DNA of 57,432 bases, from the NCBI GenBank assembly GCA_022340615.1, contig JAJDNO010000015.1, positions 1 through 57,432 on the forward strand, in the 5' to 3' direction. Below, one piece after another: positions 36,068 to 46,071 of this stretch (its first letter is position 1; each line of letters begins with the position of its first letter). The notes under the pieces are model-generated. The model had not been told where the DNA came from and did not search any database. It saw only the letters and a list, made by a program, of their open reading frames with translations. Origin of the DNA: Gallionella sp. Lineage in GTDB: Bacteria; Pseudomonadota; Gammaproteobacteria; Burkholderiales; Gallionellaceae. Both the position numbers and the translations under genes were made by a program.

Positions 36068-37339
36068 ATGAATACCCGTCGCACATTCATCAAATCCGTG
36101 AGCGCGCTGGCTGCAGGCCTGGCACTCATGACCGGGAGCCTGATGGCACAGGCCGCCGGCAAGCCGCCGATCAAGGTCGGCATCCTGCATTCGTTGTCCG
36201 GCACCATGGCCATTTCCGAGACCGCGCTGAAGAACATGGCGCTGATGACCATCGATGACATCAACAAGCACGGCGGCGTGCTGGGACGCAAGCTGGAGCC
36301 GGTGGTGGTCGATCCGGCTTCCAACTGGCCGCTGTTTGCGGAGAAGGCGCGCGAACTGCTGGCCAAGGACAAGGTAGCGGTGGTGTTCGGCTGCTGGACT
36401 TCGGTTTCCCGCAAATCCGTGCTGCCGGTGTTCAGGGAACTGGACGGCCTGCTGTTCTATCCGGTGCAGTACGAGGGCGAAGAGCTGGAACGCAATGTGT
36501 TCTACACCGGTGCAGCGCCCAACCAGCAAGCGATTCCGGCTGTTGAATACCTGATGAGCAAGGACGGCGGCAGTGCCAAGCGCTTCGTGCTGCTCGGCAC
36601 CGACTATGTCTACCCGCGCACCACAAACAAGATCCTGCGCGCATTCCTGCACAGCAAAGGCGTGGCTGATTCCGACATCATGGAAGAGTACACACCGTTC
36701 GGCTTCAGCGATTACCAGACCATCATCGCGAAGATCAAGAAGTTCGCTTCCGAAGGCAAGAAGACCGCGGTTATCTCGACCATCAACGGTGATTCCAACG
36801 TGCCGTTCTACAAGGAACTCGGCAATCAGGGCATAAAGGCCAAGGATTTGCCGGTGGTCGCATTCTCGGTGGGTGAAGAAGAGCTGCGCGGCGTCGACAC
36901 CAAGCCGCTGGTCGGTCAGCTGGCCGCATGGAACTACTTCATGACCCTGAACAACCCGGTCAATAAGGCATGGAAGAAAGAGTGGGCTGCGTACGTGAAA
37001 AAACACAATTTGCCTGAGCCGGCGCTGACCAACGATCCGATGGAAGCGACCTGGGTCGGCATTCATATGTGGGCGCAGGCTGTCGAGAAGGCCGGCACCA
37101 CCGATGTGGACAAGGTGATCCCGGCGGTCGGCGGCCAGAAATTCAAGGCACCGGATGGATTCACGATCGAAATGGACCCGAAGAACCACCATCTGCACAA
37201 GCCGGTATTCGTCGGCGAAGTCAGGGCTGATGGCCAGTTCAACGTAGTCTGGAAAACACCCGGACCGATCAAGGCGCAACCCTGGAGTCCGTACATCCCC
37301 GGTAATGACAAGAAGAAGGACGAGCCGGATCCTAAGTAA
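36068..37339 (+). CDS. urtA: Urea ABC transporter substrate-binding protein
   Basis: A 423-residue periplasmic binding protein of the branched-chain amino acid/amide type with the UrtA features: PPIKVGILHSLSGTMA, GCWTSVSRKSVLPVF, LLFYPVQYEGEE and the end PWSPYIPG. The N-terminus NTRRTFIKSVSAL has a twin-arginine (RRTFIK) pattern before the hydrophobic part, so export by Tat is likely. TTTTAGGAG lies just before the ATG. It leads urtABCDE and is separated from urtB by hairpins. Confidence 0.95.
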   Translation: MNTRRTFIKSVSALAAGLALMTGSLMAQAAGKPPIKVGILHSLSGTMAISETALKNMALMTIDDINKHGGVLGRKLEPVVVDPASNWPLFAEKARELLAKDKVAVVFGCWTSVSRKSVLPVFRELDGLLFYPVQYEGEELERNVFYTGAAPNQQAIPAVEYLMSKDGGSAKRFVLLGTDYVYPRTTNKILRAFLHSKGVADSDIMEEYTPFGFSDYQTIIAKIKKFASEGKKTAVISTINGDSNVPFYKELGNQGIKAKDLPVVAFSVGEEELRGVDTKPLVGQLAAWNYFMTLNNPVNKAWKKEWAAYVKKHNLPEPALTNDPMEATWVGIHMWAQAVEKAGTTDVDKVIPAVGGQKFKAPDGFTIEMDPKNHHLHKPVFVGEVRADGQFNVVWKTPGPIKAQPWSPYIPGNDKKKDEPDPK

Positions 37340-37361
37340 TCACTGACGTTATCTTGCTGTT

Positions 37362-37402
37362 GCCGTTGCGGTCTCTGCAACGGCAGCTCCGAGAGCTGTT
37401 TT
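37362..37402 (+). terminator. Two hairpins between urtA and urtB, possible attenuator
   Basis: GCCGTTGC (37362-37369) pairs with GCAACGGC (37377-37384), and CAGCTC (37384-37389) pairs with GAGCTG (37393-37398) followed by TTTT. The second is a weak intrinsic terminator shape. Such hairpins after a binding-protein gene often lower expression of the permease genes or protect the upstream mRNA. Confidence 0.55.
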
Positions 37403-37450
37403 GCCGGCATTAGGGATTAATTTCGGCACAACCGCTTTTTTGGGCAATAA

Positions 37451-39043
37451 ATGAACATCACAAAATATATCGCGCAAGCAATTCTGGTCGGGCTGATGTT
37501 CGCCGCCGGGGCTGCACATGCGCTGACCGAACAGGACATGATGGCTCTGTCGTCCGGCGACAACGATCAGCGGATCGCGAAACTGGCCACCGTGGTGACG
37601 GCCGGTGACGCTTCGGTGATCCCGTTCCTGAACAGCCTGGAGAATGACGAGGTCAAGTACACCGGAAAAAAAGTCTATATCGTCAACGACAAAGGCACGG
37701 TCGATGCGGCCACCGGCCTCGCGGTGGCACTGCCGGACGATGCGCAGGACGTGATCAACAACAACCGCATGCGCAACAAGCTGGATGCGGCGATCGCCGC
37801 GCTGAACCTGGAATCCACGGATGCGGCGGTGCGCCTGCAGGCGGCAAAAACCCTGAGCCAGTCCGATGCCGGCGAATCGACGCTGGCGCTGGTAAAGAAG
37901 GCGGAAAAGATCGAGAAGAATCCCGAGGTTCATGAACTGCTGGTCGAGATTCGCGCCAGCATCGAGCTGCTCAGCGGCGATCCGGCAGTGCGGATGCAAT
38001 CGGCACGCGATCTGGCAGGCAGCACCAGTTCGGACGTGAAGGATCTGCTTGCGAGCCGCCTGCTGCCCGGCGGCGAGACTGACCCGGATGTGCGCAAGGT
38101 GATCGCCGCCGCGATGCATACCATAGACAAACGCCTGTCCTATTACGAAGCGGCTGGCACGGTGTTTACCGGACTCAGCCTCGGCAGCGTGCTGTTGCTT
38201 GCGGCGCTGGGCCTTGCGATCACCTATGGCCTGATGGGCGTGATCAACATGGCGCACGGCGAGATGATGATGCTGGGCGCCTATGCGACCTACGTGGTGC
38301 AGAACCTGTTCCGCCACTACCTGCCGCAATGGTTCGATGCCTACGTGATTGTTGCGATCCCGGTTGCATTCGTCGTGACCGGGCTGGTCGGCATCGCGCT
38401 GGAGCGCACCGTGATACGCCATCTGTACGGCCGGCCGCTGGAAACCCTGCTGGCGACCTGGGGGATCAGCCTGATCCTGATGCAGCTGGTGCGCACGCTG
38501 TTCGGCGCGCAGAACGTCGAAGTGGAAAACCCCGGCTGGATGTCCGGCGGTGTGCACCTGGCCTCCAATCTGGTGCTGCCCTACAACCGCATCACCATCA
38601 TCCTGTTCGCGTTCGCGGTGCTTCTGCTGGTGTGGGGGCTGCTCAACAAGACGCGCCTCGGCCTGTTTGTCCGGGCCGTCACGCAGAACCGCAAGATGGC
38701 CGGCTGCGTCGGCGTCAATACAGCGCGCATCGATGCCTGGGCATTCGGACTGGGCTCCAGCATTGCCGGCCTGGCCGGCGTCGCGCTGTCGCAGATCGGC
38801 AACGTGGGTCCGGACCTCGGCAAGACTTACATCGTGGACTCGTTCATGGTCGTGGTGGTGGGCGGGGTCGGGCAGCTGGCCGGCACTGTCTATGCAGGGC
38901 TGGGCCTGGGGATCATCAGCAAGTACATGGAAGGATTCACCGGTCCGGTCATGGCCAAGATCATTGTGCTGGTCATCATCATTATCTTCATACAGAAACG
39001 TCCCCAGGGCATATTTGCGCTGAAGGGCCGTTCGGTGGATTGA
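37451..39043 (+). CDS. urtB: Urea ABC transporter permease UrtB with N-terminal extension
   Basis: A 530-residue LivH-type permease. It begins with a signal-peptide-like segment (LVGLMFAAGAAHA), then about 200 residues of helical, repeat-like sequence (LEDDARKLAK-type charged helices, for example VRLQAAKTLSQS and VRMQSARDLAGS), and then eight or so membrane helices (from about 240). The extension is a normal feature of UrtB proteins in proteobacteria. It forms the urea channel with UrtC. The start has only a weak ribosome site (GGGCAATAA). Confidence 0.93.
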   Translation: MNITKYIAQAILVGLMFAAGAAHALTEQDMMALSSGDNDQRIAKLATVVTAGDASVIPFLNSLENDEVKYTGKKVYIVNDKGTVDAATGLAVALPDDAQDVINNNRMRNKLDAAIAALNLESTDAAVRLQAAKTLSQSDAGESTLALVKKAEKIEKNPEVHELLVEIRASIELLSGDPAVRMQSARDLAGSTSSDVKDLLASRLLPGGETDPDVRKVIAAAMHTIDKRLSYYEAAGTVFTGLSLGSVLLLAALGLAITYGLMGVINMAHGEMMMLGAYATYVVQNLFRHYLPQWFDAYVIVAIPVAFVVTGLVGIALERTVIRHLYGRPLETLLATWGISLILMQLVRTLFGAQNVEVENPGWMSGGVHLASNLVLPYNRITIILFAFAVLLLVWGLLNKTRLGLFVRAVTQNRKMAGCVGVNTARIDAWAFGLGSSIAGLAGVALSQIGNVGPDLGKTYIVDSFMVVVVGGVGQLAGTVYAGLGLGIISKYMEGFTGPVMAKIIVLVIIIIFIQKRPQGIFALKGRSVD

Positions 39044-39050
39044 GGTCTAT

Positions 39051-40172
39051 ATGTCATCTCGTTACCAGCCAATGTTGTTGCGCCTGATGGGAAATTCCAG
39101 GTGGCGCGGCTATGCCGCAGCGATCTTCTTCCTGTGCATCCTGATGCCGGTGCTGAATCTGGTGGTGCCGCCCGGCAACCTGCTGCATGTTTCGGATTTC
39201 ACCATTTCGATCGGCGGCAAAATGCTGTGCTATGCGATGGTCGCGCTGGCGATGGACCTGATCTGGGGCTATACCGGAATACTCAGCCTTGGCCATGGCG
39301 TGTTCTTTGCGATGGGCGGTTATGCGTTCGGCATGTACCTGATGCGGCAAATCGGCACCGATGGCTCATACCACAGCAACCTGCCGGACTTCATGGTGTT
39401 CCTCGACTGGAAGGCCTACCCGTGGTACTGGACCGGCACCAGTCATTTCCTGTTTGCACTGCTGCTGGTCGTGCTGGTGCCCGGGCTGCTGGCCTTAGTG
39501 TTCGGCTGGTTCGCATTCCGCTCGCGGATCAAGGGCGTGTATTTTTCGATCATTACCCAGGCGATGACTTACGCGTTCATGCTGCTGTTCTTCCGCAACG
39601 AGACCGGCTTCGGCGGCAACAACGGCTTCACCGATTTCCGGCGGATACTCGGTATCCCGATCGCGACCTCCGAAATGCGCATGACACTGTTTGCGCTCAG
39701 CGGCCTGACTTTGCTGGCGATGTTGTGGATGTCGCGTTACATCGTCGACAGCAAGTTCGGCAGGGTGCTGACCGCGATCCGCGACGCCGAATCGCGCGTG
39801 ATGTTTTCCGGCTACAACCCATTGCATTACAAGCTGGCGATCTGGACGCTGTCCGCGATGATGTGCGGCGTGGCCGGCGCGCTGTACGTTCCTCAGGTCG
39901 GCATCATCAACCCGAGCGAAATGTCCACGTCCAACTCGATCGAGATCGCAATCTGGGCGGCGGTGGGCGGACGCGGCACGCTGATCGGCCCGCTGCTCGG
40001 CGCCGGGTTCGTGACCGCCGCGAAGAGCTGGTTTACCGCATCGTTCCCGGAATACTGGCTGTATTTCCTCGGCCTGCTGTTCATCCTGTCCACGCTGTTC
40101 CTGCCCGAGGGCATGATCGGGCTGTTCAGAAAGCTGATGGAAAAACGGAAGCTGATGGGAAAAAGCAGATGA
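39051..40172 (+). CDS. urtC: Urea ABC transporter permease UrtC
   Basis: A 373-residue LivM-type permease with membrane helices throughout and the motif GYTGILSLGHGVFFAMGGYAFG, plus WAAVGGRGTLIGPLLGA near the end, as expected. TGAGGTCTAT precedes the ATG, 7 bp after the urtB stop. Its stop overlaps the urtD start (ATGA). Confidence 0.95.
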   Translation: MSSRYQPMLLRLMGNSRWRGYAAAIFFLCILMPVLNLVVPPGNLLHVSDFTISIGGKMLCYAMVALAMDLIWGYTGILSLGHGVFFAMGGYAFGMYLMRQIGTDGSYHSNLPDFMVFLDWKAYPWYWTGTSHFLFALLLVVLVPGLLALVFGWFAFRSRIKGVYFSIITQAMTYAFMLLFFRNETGFGGNNGFTDFRRILGIPIATSEMRMTLFALSGLTLLAMLWMSRYIVDSKFGRVLTAIRDAESRVMFSGYNPLHYKLAIWTLSAMMCGVAGALYVPQVGIINPSEMSTSNSIEIAIWAAVGGRGTLIGPLLGAGFVTAAKSWFTASFPEYWLYFLGLLFILSTLFLPEGMIGLFRKLMEKRKLMGKSR

Positions 40173-40987
40173 CGATACACGACAACACCGCCGAGATTTC
40201 AAGCGAAGGTGGCAGCCATATCTATCACCCCGGCGTGCTGGATGTATCGCATGGCGTCGTGCTGTACCTGGACGATATCACTGTCAGTTTCGACGGATTC
40301 CGCGCGCTGAACAAGCTGAGCTTCTCCGTCGATGCGGGCGAGCTGCGCTGCATCATCGGTCCCAACGGCGCAGGCAAGACCACGATGATGGACGTGATCA
40401 CCGGCAAGACCCGGCCGGATTCCGGCAGCGCATTCTTCGGCCAGACCATGGACCTCACGCGGATGACGGAGCCACAAATTGCGCATGCCGGGATCGGCCG
40501 CAAGTTCCAGAAGCCGACCGTGTTCGAGCAGCACTCGGTATTCGAGAATCTCGAACTCGCGCTGAAGACCGACAAGCGCATCTGGCATTCGCTGTTCGGC
40601 AAGCTGAGCGGCGAGGAACGCGACAGCATCAACGAAATCCTGGAGACCATCGCGCTGCAGGACAAGGCCGGGGGCCGTGCCGGACTGCTCTCCCACGGAC
40701 AGAAACAATGGCTGGAAATCGGCATGCTGCTGGCACAGCAACCGCAGCTGCTGCTGCTGGACGAACCGGTAGCGGGCATGACGGACCAGGAAACGGAACG
40801 CACCGCGGAGCTGCTCAATCTGCTGGCGGGCAAGCACTCCATCGTGGTGGTGGAGCACGACATGGACTTTGTCGCCAGCATCGCGCGCAAGGTGACGGTA
40901 TTGCACGAAGGCAGCGTACTTGCAGAGGGCGACATGAACAAGGTGCAGAACGACGAGAAAGTGATCGAGGTATATCTTGGGCGCTAA
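40169..40987 (+). CDS. urtD: Urea ABC transporter ATP-binding protein UrtD
   Basis: A 272-residue ABC ATPase of LivG type: Walker A GPNGAGKTT, signature LLSHGQKQWLEIG, Walker B LLLLDEPVAGM, and switch His in VVEHDMDF. ATG 40169 overlaps the urtC stop. A frame extending far upstream across urtC is an artefact. It powers urea import together with UrtE. Confidence 0.95.
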   Translation: MTIHDNTAEISSEGGSHIYHPGVLDVSHGVVLYLDDITVSFDGFRALNKLSFSVDAGELRCIIGPNGAGKTTMMDVITGKTRPDSGSAFFGQTMDLTRMTEPQIAHAGIGRKFQKPTVFEQHSVFENLELALKTDKRIWHSLFGKLSGEERDSINEILETIALQDKAGGRAGLLSHGQKQWLEIGMLLAQQPQLLLLDEPVAGMTDQETERTAELLNLLAGKHSIVVVEHDMDFVASIARKVTVLHEGSVLAEGDMNKVQNDEKVIEVYLGR

Positions 40988-41687
40988 CATTCTTGAAGTC
41001 AGCGGACTGAACCAGTATTACGGCGGCAGCCACATCCTGCGCGACGTGGCGCTCTCGGCACCGATGGGCGCGTGCACCGTGATACTCGGGCGCAATGGCG
41101 TCGGCAAGACCACGCTGCTCAAATGCCTGATGGGGGTATTGCCGATCAGGAGCGGCACGATTTCATTCGACGGACGCGATGTGACTTCTGCGCGCACCTA
41201 CGGCCGCGCGGCTGCGGGCATGGCATACGTGCCGCAGGGGCGCGAGATCTTTCCGCGCCTGACGATAGAGGAAAACCTGCTGATGGGACTGGCGATGGCG
41301 AAAGGAAAGGCCGCGTCGACGATACCGCAGGACGTGTACGACATGTTCCCGGTATTGAAAGACATGCTGCATCGCCGCGGCGGCGACCTCTCCGGCGGAC
41401 AGCAGCAGCAGCTCGCGATTGCGCGCGCGCTGGTGTCGCGCCCCAAGCTGCTTATCCTGGATGAGCCGACCGAGGGCATCCAGCCTTCCATCATCAAGGA
41501 CATCGAGCGCGTGATCCGCATGCTGACGCAGCGCGGCGACATGGCGATTCTGCTGGTCGAGCAATATTACGACTTTGCGCAGGCACTGGCGGACCACTAC
41601 CTGGTCATGTCGCGCGGGCAAGTGGTGAAGCAGGGCGAAGGCAAGGACATGGAGCGGGACAACATCCGCGATTTCGTGGCATTATGA
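40977..41687 (+). CDS. urtE: Urea ABC transporter ATP-binding protein UrtE
   Basis: A 236-residue LivF-type ABC ATPase with Walker A GRNGVGKTT, signature LSGGQQQQLAIARAL and Walker B LLILDEPTEGIQPS, the last typical of UrtE. The start is TTG 40977, 11 bp inside urtD; no ATG or GTG in frame gives a family-like N-terminus. The ureD start follows the stop by 3 bp, so transport and urease genes look continuous. Confidence 0.94.
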   Translation: MGANILEVSGLNQYYGGSHILRDVALSAPMGACTVILGRNGVGKTTLLKCLMGVLPIRSGTISFDGRDVTSARTYGRAAAGMAYVPQGREIFPRLTIEENLLMGLAMAKGKAASTIPQDVYDMFPVLKDMLHRRGGDLSGGQQQQLAIARALVSRPKLLILDEPTEGIQPSIIKDIERVIRMLTQRGDMAILLVEQYYDFAQALADHYLVMSRGQVVKQGEGKDMERDNIRDFVAL

Positions 41688-41690
41688 GGC

Positions 41691-42551
41691 ATGCATACGA
41701 CAGCCGTATTGAACCCGATTGCACTTCCACATTGGGAGGCGGAACTGAAGCTTGGATTCATACGGCGCGACGGCCGCAGCTATCTGGCGCAGCGCCATCA
41801 TCGCGGCCCCCTGGTGGTACAGAAAACACTCTATCCGGAAGGCGAATCGGTCTGTCATGCGATCATCCTGCATCCGCCCGGTGGCGTGGCGGGCGGAGAC
41901 CGGCTGAAAATCAGCGTGAATGCCGGACAGGATGCGCACGCGCTGCTGACCACGCCGGGCGCCGGAAAATGGTACAAGGCGAACGGCAGGGAGGCATCTC
42001 AGCATGTTGAATTCCAGGTGGACGACAATGCCGTGCTGGAATGGCTGCCGCAGGAAACCATCGTTTACGACGCAGCTCAGGTCGTATGGGATACAACGGT
42101 AACGCTGGCAGAGTCTGCGCGTTATGCCGGCTGGGAAATCACCTGTCTTGGGCGGCAGGCAAGCAGCGAACAATTTCAAAGCGGCAGTTTGCGGCAAGGT
42201 TTGCGGATATACCGCTCTTCCCGCCTGATCTGGGCAGAGCACGGCAAGCTGGATGGTGGCGCCGAGATGCTCTTGTCCCCGGTCGGGTTGCATGGCTGTT
42301 CGGTCTATGCGACATTCGTCGTGGCGGCCGGCAGCACGCCGCCACAGCTGCTGGAAGGCTGCCGCGCAGTACCGGCAGCTGACCCGGGGCAGGGACGGGT
42401 CGGCGTGACCGCATTGCCCGAGGTTTTCGTCGCACGATATCTCGGCAACAGCGCGCAGGCGGCACGGCATTATTTCGAGGCGATATGGGCGGTGTGGCGG
42501 CCGCATTATGCGGGCGTCGCGGCACAGCGCCCGAGAATATGGAATACCTGA
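41691..42551 (+). CDS. ureD: Urease accessory protein UreD
   Basis: The 286-residue protein is the scaffold of the urease activation complex. Family motifs: LKLGFIRRDGRSYLAQRHHRGPLVVQKTLYPEG, IILHPPGGVAGGD and ALLTTPGAGKWY. Length is normal. It joins UreF and UreG to load nickel into the apo-urease. It begins 3 bp after urtE. Confidence 0.95.
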   Translation: MHTTAVLNPIALPHWEAELKLGFIRRDGRSYLAQRHHRGPLVVQKTLYPEGESVCHAIILHPPGGVAGGDRLKISVNAGQDAHALLTTPGAGKWYKANGREASQHVEFQVDDNAVLEWLPQETIVYDAAQVVWDTTVTLAESARYAGWEITCLGRQASSEQFQSGSLRQGLRIYRSSRLIWAEHGKLDGGAEMLLSPVGLHGCSVYATFVVAAGSTPPQLLEGCRAVPAADPGQGRVGVTALPEVFVARYLGNSAQAARHYFEAIWAVWRPHYAGVAAQRPRIWNT

Positions 42552-42573
42552 TACGAATAGGCAGATTTAAACG

Positions 42574-42876
42574 ATGGAACTGACACCGAGAGAGAAGGAC
42601 AAGCTGCTGATCTTCACCGCCGGCCTGCTGGCCGAGCGCCGCAAAGCCAAGGGACTCAAACTCAATTACCCGGAAGCGGTCGCGTATATTTCCGCCGCGA
42701 TCCTCGAAGGCGCACGCGAGGGGCGCACAGTCGCCGAACTGATGAACTTCGGCACCACCCTGCTGACACGCGACGACGTGATGGATGGCATCGCCGAACT
42801 CATTCCGGAAATCCAGGTCGAGGCAACTTTCCCGGATGGCACCAAACTGGTCACGGTGCACCACCCGATTCTTTAA
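42574..42876 (+). CDS. ureA: Urease gamma subunit
   Basis: A 100-residue urease gamma subunit with the full-length family sequence: [23 protein letters not shown] start and the end [14 protein letters not shown]. It forms the trimer-of-trimers with UreB and UreC. Start has no strong ribosome site beyond AGATTTAAACG. Confidence 0.97.
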   Translation: MELTPREKDKLLIFTAGLLAERRKAKGLKLNYPEAVAYISAAILEGAREGRTVAELMNFGTTLLTRDDVMDGIAELIPEIQVEATFPDGTKLVTVHHPIL

Positions 42877-42906
42877 TCCACCCCAAACATTAACGAGGAG
42901 ACAATC

Positions 42907-43533
42907 ATGAAGCGCATTCTGCCCGGGTTCATTCTGCTGTTACCTACCATGGCCTATGCACACCTCGGCAATGACGCCGGCCTGCATCATGTTTCGGCAT
43001 TTCTCGCCGGATTCATCCATCCCTTCACCGGGCTGGACCACATGCTCGCGATGATTGCGGTCGGCATCTGGAGTGTGCAGGCATTCAGGCACACGCGCAG
43101 CAAGGACGGTGCCCGGGTGTCGGCCAGGGTATCGGCCAAGGTATGGATAGTCCCGCTGGCATTCGCGGGACTGATGATGGCTGGCGGCGTGTTCGGGATT
43201 GCCGGAGTCCGCACGCCGCTCGTCGAACCGATGATCGCCGCTTCACTGCTGGTGCTGGGCCTGTTCGTCGCATTGCGGGTGAAGCTTCCGCTGCCGGCAG
43301 GCGCGGCGATGGTCGGTACCTTTGCAGTGTTTCACGGCCTCGCCCACGGCAGCGAACTGCCCGCAGGCCATGCGCTCGCGCTGCTGTGCGGCATGGTGAT
43401 CGCAACGATGCTGCTGCACGTAACCGGCATGCTGCTGGGCCGCTTCGTGATGGAGCGCAACGTGTGGTTGCCGCGCATTGCCGGCGCTGCCGCTGCGGCT
43501 TTCGGCATCGGTTTGCTGGCCGCTTCTTTCTGA
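42907..43533 (+). CDS. ureJ: HupE/UreJ family nickel transporter
   Basis: A 208-residue membrane protein with a cleavable signal (AYAH near residue 18), the defining [11 protein letters not shown] motif (about 38-48), and six or so helices. HupE/UreJ proteins are nickel permeases. Placing it between ureA and ureB supplies metal to urease within the same operon. GAGGAG precedes the ATG. Confidence 0.93.
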   Translation: MKRILPGFILLLPTMAYAHLGNDAGLHHVSAFLAGFIHPFTGLDHMLAMIAVGIWSVQAFRHTRSKDGARVSARVSAKVWIVPLAFAGLMMAGGVFGIAGVRTPLVEPMIAASLLVLGLFVALRVKLPLPAGAAMVGTFAVFHGLAHGSELPAGHALALLCGMVIATMLLHVTGMLLGRFVMERNVWLPRIAGAAAAAFGIGLLAASF

Positions 43534-43543
43534 GGGAGCGAGC

Positions 43544-43852
43544 ATGATTCCCGGTGAACTTCTGGTGGACGACGGCGAAATGGAACTGAACGCCGGCCGC
43601 CGCACGCTGAGTCTGGTTGTTGCGAATACCGGCGACCGGCCGATACAGGTCGGCTCGCATTACCATTTTGCCGAAACGAATGCCGCGCTCGATTTCGACC
43701 GCGCCGCCGCACGGGGCATGCGGCTCGATATCGCCAGCGGCACCGCGGTCCGCTTCGAGCCGGGGCAGAGCCGCACGGTGAGCCTGGTCGATTACGCCGG
43801 TGATCGAAAAGTGTTCGGATTTCGCGGCCTGGTGCAGGGCGCGCTTGATTAA
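43544..43852 (+). CDS. ureB: Urease beta subunit
   Basis: A 102-residue beta subunit with [19 protein letters not shown] and the [16 protein letters not shown] segment typical of UreB. ATG 43544 is preceded by GAGGGAG. The gene is separated from ureA by ureJ, and from ureC by 12 bp. Confidence 0.96.
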   Translation: MIPGELLVDDGEMELNAGRRTLSLVVANTGDRPIQVGSHYHFAETNAALDFDRAAARGMRLDIASGTAVRFEPGQSRTVSLVDYAGDRKVFGFRGLVQGALD

Positions 43853-43864
43853 GGAATTCTGCCG

Positions 43865-45568
43865 ATGAGTACTATTTCACGCCGTGCCTATGCCGAGATG
43901 TTCGGCCCCACTGTCGGAGACCGGGTGCGCCTGGCCGATACCGACCTGTTCATCGAAGTCGAGCGCGATTACGCGATCCGCGGCGAGGAAGTCAAATTCG
44001 GCGGAGGCAAGGTGATCCGCGACGGCATGGGCCAGGGGCAGAAAGTCTCCGCCGAGGTTGCCGACACCGTGATCACCAATGCGCTGATCCTGGACTACTG
44101 GGGCATCGTGAAGGCCGACATCGGCATCAAGGACGGGCGCCTTGCCGCGATCGGCAAGGCGGGCAATCCCGACGTGCAGCCCGGTGTCACGATCGCGATC
44201 GGCGGCGGCACCGAGATCATCGCCGGCGAAGGCATGATCGTCACCGCGGGCGGCATCGATACCCATATCCATTTCATCTGCCCGCAGCAGATCGAGGAAG
44301 CGCTGATGTCCGGCGTGACCACGATGATCGGCGGCGGCACCGGGCCTGCCACCGGCACCTATGCAACCACCTGCACGCCGGGCCCGTGGTACATCCATAA
44401 AATGCTGCAGTCTGCCGAAGCGTTCCCGATGAACCTCGGTTTTTTCGGCAAGGGCAACGTTTCCCTGCCCGACCCGCTGATCGAGCAGGTCGAGGCCGGC
44501 GCGCTGGGTTTGAAGCTGCACGAGGACTGGGGCACCACGCCGGCCGCAATCGACAACTGCCTCTCGGTCGCGGAAAAGTACGACGTGCAGGTTGCGATCC
44601 ACACCGACACATTGAACGAATCGGGATTCGTCGAATCGACCGCAGCCGCATTCAAGGGGCGCGCGATCCATACCTTCCATACCGAAGGCGCGGGCGGCGG
44701 CCATGCGCCGGACATCGTGAAGCTGGCCGGCCTGCCGAACGTGCTGCCTTCCTCGACCAACCCGACCCGCCCCTACACCATCAACACGATAGACGAGCAT
44801 CTCGACATGCTGATGGTCTGCCACCATCTCGATCCGGCGATCGCAGAAGACGTCGCATTCGCAGAGAGCCGCATCCGCCGCGAGACGATCGCGGCAGAGG
44901 ACATCCTGCACGACCTCGGCGCGCTGAGCATGTTCTCCAGCGACTCGCAGGCGATGGGGCGTGTCGGCGAAGTGATCCTGCGCTGCTGGCAGACCGCGCA
45001 CAAGATGAAACAGCAGCGCGGCGCATTGCCGGATGACGGCAAGCGCAACGACAACTTCCGCGCAAAGCGCTACATCGCGAAATACACCATCAATCCGGCG
45101 ATCGCGAACGGCATCGCGCACGAAGTCGGCAGCGTGGAAGTCGGCAAACTCGCGGATCTGGTGCTGTGGAAGCCGGCCTTCTTCGGCGTGAAGCCGACAC
45201 TGATCGTGAAGGGCGGCATGATTGCGGCAGCCGCAATGGGTGATGCGAACGCGTCTATCCCCACCCCGCAGCCGGTGCACTACCGCCCGATGTTCGGATC
45301 GTTCGGGAGTGCGCTGAGCACCACCTCGCTGACCTTCGTTTCGCAGGCCGCGCTGTCCAATCCGCAGGTGCTCGCGCTGGGTCTGAAGAAAACCCTGTCG
45401 GCGGTCAAACACACCCGCAACATCGGCAAGAAGGACATGATCCTCAATGATTATGCCCCCGACATCACGGTTGACCCGGAGACCTACCTGGTCCATGCAG
45501 ACGGACAGCTGCTGATGTGCGAGCCGGCGACTACGCTGCCGATGGCGCAGCGCTACTTCCTGTTCTGA
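43865..45568 (+). CDS. ureC: Urease alpha subunit (catalytic)
   Basis: The 567-residue subunit hydrolyses urea to ammonia and carbamate at a dinickel site. H134 and H136 (DTHIHF) and carbamylated-lysine position K217 (GLKLHEDWG) are intact, as are H246 and H272-type ligands ([22 protein letters not shown]). The flap cysteine is in MVCHHLDP. Length and numbering equal Klebsiella UreC. Its stop overlaps the ureE start (TGATG). Confidence 0.98.
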   Translation: MSTISRRAYAEMFGPTVGDRVRLADTDLFIEVERDYAIRGEEVKFGGGKVIRDGMGQGQKVSAEVADTVITNALILDYWGIVKADIGIKDGRLAAIGKAGNPDVQPGVTIAIGGGTEIIAGEGMIVTAGGIDTHIHFICPQQIEEALMSGVTTMIGGGTGPATGTYATTCTPGPWYIHKMLQSAEAFPMNLGFFGKGNVSLPDPLIEQVEAGALGLKLHEDWGTTPAAIDNCLSVAEKYDVQVAIHTDTLNESGFVESTAAAFKGRAIHTFHTEGAGGGHAPDIVKLAGLPNVLPSSTNPTRPYTINTIDEHLDMLMVCHHLDPAIAEDVAFAESRIRRETIAAEDILHDLGALSMFSSDSQAMGRVGEVILRCWQTAHKMKQQRGALPDDGKRNDNFRAKRYIAKYTINPAIANGIAHEVGSVEVGKLADLVLWKPAFFGVKPTLIVKGGMIAAAAMGDANASIPTPQPVHYRPMFGSFGSALSTTSLTFVSQAALSNPQVLALGLKKTLSAVKHTRNIGKKDMILNDYAPDITVDPETYLVHADGQLLMCEPATTLPMAQRYFLF

Positions 45569-46071
45569 TGCTGTATATCACCGAACTGCTGGACCACTCC
45601 GACCGTTACGACGACAGGCTGATACTGCCGTTCGACCGGCGCCAGAAAAGCCGCTTGCGCGTCAGGCTGGAATCCGGCGAGGAAGCGGGGCTGTTCCTGA
45701 AACGCGGCACAATACTGCGCGGCGGAGATTGCGTGCGCGCCAGCGATGCGCGCATCGTGCGGGTGGTTGCTGCGGACGAGCCGGTGATGCGGGTGACTGC
45801 GGAGACTCCTATCCAACTGATGCGCGCCGCCTATCATCTCGGCAACCGACATGTACCGCTGCAGATCGGCGAGGGCTGGCTGCGTCTCGAGCAGGATCAT
45901 GTGCTGATGGAAATGCTGCTCGGGCTGGGGGGTATCAAGGTCGAGAACGAGAACGCGCCGTTCGAACCCGAAGCAGGTGCGTATGGCGGCGGCCATCGCC
46001 ACCACCATGACGATGATGCGCCGGCTCACTTCATCCGTCCGCCGGTGCGGGCCCAGACTGCCCATGATTGA
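45568..46071 (+). CDS. ureE: Urease accessory nickel metallochaperone UreE
   Basis: A 167-residue UreE with the peptide-binding N-terminal domain (FDRRQKSRLRVRLESGEEAGLFL), a central Ni-binding domain with HLGNRHVPLQI, and a His-rich tail GGGHRHHHDDDAPAH. It delivers nickel to the UreDFG complex. ATG 45568 overlaps the ureC stop by one base, and its end overlaps ureF by 8 bp. Confidence 0.95.
   Translation: MLYITELLDHSDRYDDRLILPFDRRQKSRLRVRLESGEEAGLFLKRGTILRGGDCVRASDARIVRVVAADEPVMRVTAETPIQLMRAAYHLGNRHVPLQIGEGWLRLEQDHVLMEMLLGLGGIKVENENAPFEPEAGAYGGGHRHHHDDDAPAHFIRPPVRAQTAHD

Noticed and set aside
39101-40168. Long upstream extension of the urtD frame
   Set aside because: It overlaps urtC entirely in another frame; family alignment and the ATGA overlap place the start at 40169.
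43877-45496. 539-residue minus-strand frame opposite ureC
   Set aside because: It is the shadow of a highly GC-biased gene; the sense product is a complete urease alpha subunit and the antisense protein is rich in Arg, His and Gln without any motif.
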